From Phaeobacter sp. CECT 5382 (GTDB taxonomy: Bacteria; Pseudomonadota; Alphaproteobacteria; Rhodobacterales; Rhodobacteraceae), in NCBI RefSeq assembly GCF_001457775.1, contig NZ_CYSG01000006.1:124001-188000 (forward strand): a stretch of 64,000 bases of DNA, given 5' to 3'. The notes beneath the pieces were generated by a model that saw nothing but the letters and a program-made list of their open reading frames with translations, did no database searches and was not told where the DNA came from. A program made the translations under genes and the position numbers. Shown piece after piece: positions 59,561-64,000 of the stretch; positions within the stretch are counted from its first letter, which is position 1, and every line of letters begins with the position of its first letter.

Positions 59561-61057
59561 ATGAAGCTTTGGCATGATCTTTTGCAGGCGCAGGTAGAAG
59601 CACAGCCCGCAGCCTCGGCATTTTCGGACAGCCTAGGAAACGCCTGGAGCTATCAGGAACTTGCAGAGGCCACCGAGGCCCTGGAGGCAGAGCTGACAGC
59701 GGCAGGTGTGGCAGCAGGTGACCGGGTAGTGGTGTTGGCAGAGAACTGCTGCGCCGTGGTGGCGGGTTTGATGGCCACCTCGCAGGCGGGTGCAGTTGCT
59801 GTGCCTGTCAATGCGCGCATGAGCGCAAGCGAAGTGGATCGCATTCTGGAACACGCCCGCCCTGCGGCGGTGTTGTTTTCCACCGGGGTTGCAGGTGGCG
59901 CGCAGCATCACGCTGATCGCCTGTCAGCGTGCGTGATCAGCGGCAGTTTTGGCCAGATGCATCTGGCAACTCCGTTTGCCAGTTCCGGTGACGCCCCAGA
60001 TGAGGTCGCAGTGTTGCTTTATACAACGGGTACCACGGGCGCGCCAAAGGGCGTGATGCTGAGCCATGACAACCTGCTGTTTGGTGGCAAAGCCTCGGCT
60101 GAACTACGCGACATGGCGCCGGGCGATGTGATCTATGGTGTTTTGCCGATGACCCATGTTTTTGGTCTGGCGTCGGTGATGACAGCGGCGCTTTATGCGG
60201 GGGCTGAGGTCTGGCTGGAGGCACGGTTTTCGGCAGAAAAACTCTATCAGGCGCTGCGACGCGGGGTGACCCGGCTGGCGGCTGTGCCGCAGATGCACGC
60301 GCTGGTGATGCAATTTGCCAAGGAGCAGGGGCTGGAACGGCTCGACAGTCCGCATCTGAAATATGTGTCGTCCGGGGCGGCACCGTTGGATCCAGATTGG
60401 AAGCGCCGGGCCGAAGCCTTTTATGGCGTGGCTTTGCAAAATGGCTATGGCATGACAGAAGCCACCGCCGGGATCTGCGCCACCAAGAACAGCACCCTAG
60501 GTGATCCGGATATTTCAGCAGGGCCCGCGCTTGCGGGCGTGGAAGTGCGCATAGATGAGACCGTGACCGGTGGCGGTGACGGTATTGGCGAGGTGCTGGT
60601 GCGCGGCGGCAATGTCATGCTGGGCTATTATCGCAACCCCGAAGAAACCGCGCGCACGCTAGATGCCCAAGGGTGGCTGCGCAGTGGCGATTTGGGGCGG
60701 ATGGATGAACACGGCCATTTGCATATCGAAGGCCGCTCCAAGGAGCTGATCATCCATGGCGGTTTCAATGTTTTCCCGCCCGAAGTCGAGGCGGCGCTGA
60801 ACGCCCATCCACAGGTGGTGCAATCCGCTGTTGTCGGCAGACGCAACAAAGGTGACGAAGAGGTTCTGGCCTTTGTTCAGGTCACTCCGGATGACAGCCC
60901 CGATGTTGCTGATCTGATGGGATTTGTGCGCGGGCAACTGGCTGGGTACAAATGCCCGGCTCGCATTGTTCTGACAGAGACGCTGCCTGCGGCCCCAACA
61001 GGCAAAATCCTAAAGCACAAGCTCCTGACGCATTTTGCAGCGGAACTCGGCGCTTAG
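59561..61057 (+). CDS. Acyl-CoA synthetase/ligase (AMP-binding)
   Basis: A 498-residue adenylate-forming ligase that activates a carboxylic acid with ATP and CoA. The P-loop-like LLYTTGTTGAPKGVMLSHDN (about 151-170), NGYGMTEATAGI (about 296-307), GWLRSGDLGRMDEHG (about 371) and the C-terminal Lys in PAAPTGKILKH (about 480) are the ANL-family marks. It is probably the entry step for the beta-oxidation operon, of which it is the last gene. ATG 59561 has GGGAGG 7 bp upstream. The acid substrate is not known. Confidence 0.92.
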   Translation: MKLWHDLLQAQVEAQPAASAFSDSLGNAWSYQELAEATEALEAELTAAGVAAGDRVVVLAENCCAVVAGLMATSQAGAVAVPVNARMSASEVDRILEHARPAAVLFSTGVAGGAQHHADRLSACVISGSFGQMHLATPFASSGDAPDEVAVLLYTTGTTGAPKGVMLSHDNLLFGGKASAELRDMAPGDVIYGVLPMTHVFGLASVMTAALYAGAEVWLEARFSAEKLYQALRRGVTRLAAVPQMHALVMQFAKEQGLERLDSPHLKYVSSGAAPLDPDWKRRAEAFYGVALQNGYGMTEATAGICATKNSTLGDPDISAGPALAGVEVRIDETVTGGGDGIGEVLVRGGNVMLGYYRNPEETARTLDAQGWLRSGDLGRMDEHGHLHIEGRSKELIIHGGFNVFPPEVEAALNAHPQVVQSAVVGRRNKGDEEVLAFVQVTPDDSPDVADLMGFVRGQLAGYKCPARIVLTETLPAAPTGKILKHKLLTHFAAELGA

Positions 61058-61148
61058 GCCTGACGGTCTGTGCATAAAAGAGATCACGCTGACACCAGCA
61101 CGGCGGTCTATGCGCGTGGGGGGCAACTAAGGGGCCAATTGCGAGGAG

Positions 61149-63119
61149 CTAGAAGTCCTGCCATTTGCTGTCAGTGCCAGTCGCCGTGCCGGAGCTGCTA
61201 GTCGCCAGCTCGGTTTCATCGCCCCAGTCCAGGTAATCATGGGCAAGGGATTCTTTGACAGGCGTGGTCTCCACCTGGGGGAAGTCTGGCATTCGCGGCT
61301 GCCCCATATCGCCTTTGAGGCCGCCCTGGAATTTGAACCCCGCGACCACCTCGGTGAGTTTGATGGCATCCGCCTTGAGGAGATGTCCGGCGGCGGTGGA
61401 TTGTTCCACCATGGCCGCATTTTGTTGCGTGACCTGATCCAGCTGGGTGACACCGATGTTGATTTCGGCCAGCCCGGTGGATTGCTCCACGGCACCTTCG
61501 GTGATGCCAGAGACCAGCTCCGAGATCTCGCTCACCCGACCGGCAATTGTGGTCAGGGCTTCGCCTGCTTTGCCGACCAGATCGACGCCGCGTCCGACCT
61601 GTTCTGAACTCGAGGCGATCAATCCTTTGATCTCCATTGCAGAATCTGATGAGCGCTGCGCCAAGGCGCGAACTTCGGCAGCAACAACGGCAAAGCCGCG
61701 CCCAGCTTCACCGGCGCGGGCGGCCTCAACCCCGGCGTTGAGCGCCAGAAGGTTGGTCTGAAAGGAGATCTCGTCGATCACGGTGACAATCTTGCCGATG
61801 TGGGTCGAAGATTCTTCGATTTCTGTCATGACAGACACCGCATTGGCAACCACTTGGTTGCTGTTCTCGGCCTCCTGCTTGGCCTCTTCCATGGTGGCCT
61901 CAACGCTGCGGGCGCCGTCGGCGGCGGCCTTGACGCTGGCTGTCAGCTCATCCAGGGCGGCGGCCGTCTGTTCCAGGGTTGCAGCCTGGCTTTCGGTGCG
62001 GTGTGACAGATCATCCGAGGCATGGCTGATCTCGGCGGCACCATTGCGGATACTGCTGGAGGCTTCGGTCACCTGCGCGACCGTACCGCTGAGCGTGTCG
62101 ATCGTCAGGTTGAAGTTCTGCCGCAATTGTTCGTGTGATCCGGAGAAGGGGTCATCTATGCGCTGGGAGAAATCGCCCTTGGACAGGCGGAGCAGGCCGG
62201 TGCTCAGGTGTTGCACAACATCATGTTGTTCCTGTTGCAAAACAGCGCGGCGTTCCTCGCCTTTGCGTGCCTGTTTCAGGTCGCCCTGCATGGCAACGAG
62301 GGCCTTGCCAATCTTGCCGATCTCATCTTTGCGGCTGGCGGCCTCGACCTTGATGTCGAGTTCCCCATCAGAAACTGCAGCGAGATCTGCACAGATCTGA
62401 TTGATGGGCCGTGTGATTGACCGGGCCACCGAGATGGCGACGATCAACAGCAGTGATCCGGCCAAACCAAGCGCGATTAGGATATTGCGCGACAGGGCCT
62501 CTGTACTGGCCAGAACCGCGTCAACATTGCGACGCACCTCTACGATACCGCGCAGATCCCCCAGCACCCAGTCGGTTTTGGGCGAAGCGGCATGGGCGTT
62601 GTGACAGGCCACACAGACTTCGGAAACCATGGTGTCGCCCACCGCGACACGCAAAAACGTGCTGCTCCCAACTGTTTCAAGTTGCTGATAGCTCGAGCTG
62701 GGATCCTGCGACAGCGCCTTCCAGGCGTCCTGCATGAAAGGGTCCATCGGGCGTTCGGCGCTGTTTGCAAAGGGAAACGGGCTATACAGCGCCAGATTGG
62801 TGTCTTCCTGTTCCAAAATCGTGCTGATGTCATGAATGAAGGTTGCAGGCAGAGGAACAACACCTGGATCAGCCTGATGATCTACGCCCAGAGACAGGCC
62901 TTCGGAGGCTTTGACATCACGCACCACATAGTCGGTGTAATAGCCGCGGATGGTTTTCATCTGGTTGGCGGTCTGCGTCGCCGCCTCGGCGGCGGCTGTC
63001 AGCGCATTGTCCTTCATGGCCTGCGGAAGAAACAGTCCGGCAACCAGCAGGCAGAGACACAGGCACACTGGAATTGGCATCGCCAATTTGAACAGGAGTG
63101 AGTCTTTATTCACAGTCAT
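61149..63119 (-). CDS. Methyl-accepting chemotaxis protein with a CxxCH haem-binding periplasmic domain
   Basis: A 656-residue chemoreceptor. TM1 spans about 12-32, a periplasmic Tll0287-like/DUF3365 domain about 35-208 with CVACH (Cys169, Cys172, His173) for covalent haem c, TM2 about 212-232, HAMP about 233-285, and a cytoplasmic signalling coiled coil with the conserved hairpin [22 protein letters not shown] (about 453-474). The end KWQDF is a WxxF pentapeptide-type tether for CheR/CheB. Haem suggests redox, oxygen or NO sensing. ATG 63119 is chosen; a TTG at 63158 is possible. No che genes are nearby. Confidence 0.9.
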   Translation of the reverse strand: MTVNKDSLLFKLAMPIPVCLCLCLLVAGLFLPQAMKDNALTAAAEAATQTANQMKTIRGYYTDYVVRDVKASEGLSLGVDHQADPGVVPLPATFIHDISTILEQEDTNLALYSPFPFANSAERPMDPFMQDAWKALSQDPSSSYQQLETVGSSTFLRVAVGDTMVSEVCVACHNAHAASPKTDWVLGDLRGIVEVRRNVDAVLASTEALSRNILIALGLAGSLLLIVAISVARSITRPINQICADLAAVSDGELDIKVEAASRKDEIGKIGKALVAMQGDLKQARKGEERRAVLQQEQHDVVQHLSTGLLRLSKGDFSQRIDDPFSGSHEQLRQNFNLTIDTLSGTVAQVTEASSSIRNGAAEISHASDDLSHRTESQAATLEQTAAALDELTASVKAAADGARSVEATMEEAKQEAENSNQVVANAVSVMTEIEESSTHIGKIVTVIDEISFQTNLLALNAGVEAARAGEAGRGFAVVAAEVRALAQRSSDSAMEIKGLIASSSEQVGRGVDLVGKAGEALTTIAGRVSEISELVSGITEGAVEQSTGLAEINIGVTQLDQVTQQNAAMVEQSTAAGHLLKADAIKLTEVVAGFKFQGGLKGDMGQPRMPDFPQVETTPVKESLAHDYLDWGDETELATSSSGTATGTDSKWQDF

Positions 63120-63460
63120 AGATTTCACAGTCACAGACCTTTTCGACACCAGAGCCAAGCTGGGCCGTCAGGACAGGCAGCGCAGACCAAAGCAAATCAG
63201 ATTGAACGAGATTGGCGTGATTCGGTTAATTTACTAGAAAATTGACTTAACTTTGCGCCTAGGTCGGTGATGGAACCAGCGAAGCAATCAGCGACCGGGT
63301 AATATCGAAAGATTGTTGGTTGATTGCCGGAGGTTTGATTGTGCGGGTCTCAGATTTTTTATGACCTTCGTCGACTGTTCAGTCTGAAAACGCAAAAGAG
63401 CAGGCTCTGGCCTGATCTTTGTTTTAGATCTTCTTGGGCGTTGTAGCCTTTGTGCCTCGT
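63120..63460. other. Gap between the chemoreceptor and rpe genes
   Basis: No gene is supported here. It holds the rpe terminator near 63401 and the chemoreceptor promoter on the minus strand. Confidence 0.5.
63385..63415 (-). terminator. Probable terminator of rpe
   Basis: On the minus strand CAGGC-CAGA-GCCTG (63401-63414) is followed by CTCTTTTGCGTTTT. The stem is short (5 bp), so this is a moderate candidate. Confidence 0.5.
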
Positions 63461-64000
63461 CTATGCCCAGTGGCCTTCGGCAGCGGCACGGATGTTGCGG
63501 ATGTTTTCGCCATAAACTTCGGGTTTGCTGACAGAGCCGCCTTTGAACACGGCTGACCCGGCCACCAGCACATCAGCGCCCGCTTCGACCACCAAAGGAG
63601 CGGTCTTGGGATCAACACCGCCATCGATTTCGATATGGACGGGACGATCGCCAATCATTTGACGCAGCTGGCGGACCTTGCCGGTCATGTCGATGAACTT
63701 TTGACCGCCAAATCCCGGGTTTACCGTCATCACGCAGATCAGGTCCGCGAGATCCAGAAGATGTGCGACCGACTCTGCGGGGGTGCCGGGGTTCAGCGCA
63801 ACGCCAGCCTTCATGCCTGCGGCACGTATGGCTTGCAGAGTGCGGTGAATATGGGGGCCGGCCTCAATATGAGCGGTCAAGACATCTGCACCGGCATCGG
63901 CGTAGGCGTCGATATAGGCATCCACAGGAGAAATCATCAGATGTACGTCCATCACGGTTTTCACATGTGGCCGGAAGGCTTTGACGGCCTGCGGACCAAA
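63461..64000 (-). CDS. rpe: Ribulose-phosphate 3-epimerase (5' end outside the window)
   Basis: The last 179 residues of a TIM-barrel epimerase that interconverts ribulose-5-phosphate and xylulose-5-phosphate; about 45-50 N-terminal residues are missing beyond the window edge. DVHLMISPVDAYI holds the catalytic/metal Asp-His pair, AGVALNPGTP and CVMTVNPGFGGQKFI the following loops, and EIDGGVDPKTAPLVVEAGADVLVAGSAVF the second catalytic Asp and the phosphate site. The gene runs through the right edge with no internal break. Confidence 0.95.
   Translation of the reverse strand, partial: FGPQAVKAFRPHVKTVMDVHLMISPVDAYIDAYADAGADVLTAHIEAGPHIHRTLQAIRAAGMKAGVALNPGTPAESVAHLLDLADLICVMTVNPGFGGQKFIDMTGKVRQLRQMIGDRPVHIEIDGGVDPKTAPLVVEAGADVLVAGSAVFKGGSVSKPEVYGENIRNIRAAAEGHWA

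Overview
The window looks like chromosomal DNA of a marine alphaproteobacterium of the Roseobacter group (Rhodobacteraceae). This rests on the ethylmalonyl-CoA pathway genes ccr and ecm, an HvrA/H-NS-type nucleoid protein, a LuxR/LuxI acyl-homoserine-lactone pair, a paaABCDE operon, sulfatase and tripartite tricarboxylate transporter (TTT) genes, and GC-rich, tightly packed, often ATGA-overlapping genes. I cannot fix genus or species. I see no rRNA, tRNA, CRISPR array, transposase or phage gene; the window is dense metabolic backbone plus catabolic modules.

Layout. 1-2.1 kb: end of an ornithine/lysine-decarboxylase-like gene and a DUF1989 gene. 2.1-8.4 kb: deoD, hvrA-like, ecm, a membrane acyltransferase and ccr, the core of acetyl-CoA assimilation. 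8.7-12.6 kb: luxR, luxI, a small RecD-like helicase and an SDR gene. 12.8-14.6 kb: TauE/SafE exporter plus TIGR02186 membrane protein. 14.8-19.8 kb: a BMP/ABC importer of the nucleoside/simple-sugar type with an inserted NTF2-like gene. 19.9-23.7 kb: rimI, tsaB, NFU iron-sulfur protein, universal stress protein and a class IV aminotransferase.

24.1-29.9 kb (minus strand): a phenylacetate operon: 3-oxoadipyl-CoA thiolase, paaA, paaB, paaC, paaD, paaE and a PaaA/PaaC-family paralogue. 30.2-36.9 kb (plus strand, divergent): AtuA-like protein, two-subunit biotin-dependent acyl-CoA carboxylase and nitronate monooxygenase. Two different TetR-type palindromes lie between these divergent operons. 37.2-40.2 kb: VOC protein, sulfatase with an atypical active-site motif, GntR regulator.

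40.3-52.2 kb is the least conventional stretch: class I glutamine amidotransferase, cytochrome P450, glutamine-synthetase-like ligase, class III aminotransferase, IclR regulator, TTT transporter (three genes), aldehyde dehydrogenase and a Tm-1-like (UPF0261) protein. One reading is amine catabolism through gamma-glutamyl intermediates; the evidence is gene content only. 52.6-61.1 kb: a seven-gene beta-oxidation operon (FadJ-like fusion, thiolase, two paired acyl-CoA dehydrogenases, thioesterase, enoyl-CoA hydratase, acyl-CoA ligase). 61.1-64 kb: a chemoreceptor with a CxxCH haem-binding motif, and the truncated end of rpe.

Non-coding structure includes several terminators, a dispersed family of GC-rich hairpins beside TTGGGCC, and repeated 12-16 bp tandem duplications at gene edges. 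Functions are assigned from motifs and family recognition without database searches; start codons were chosen from ribosome-binding sites and family length.
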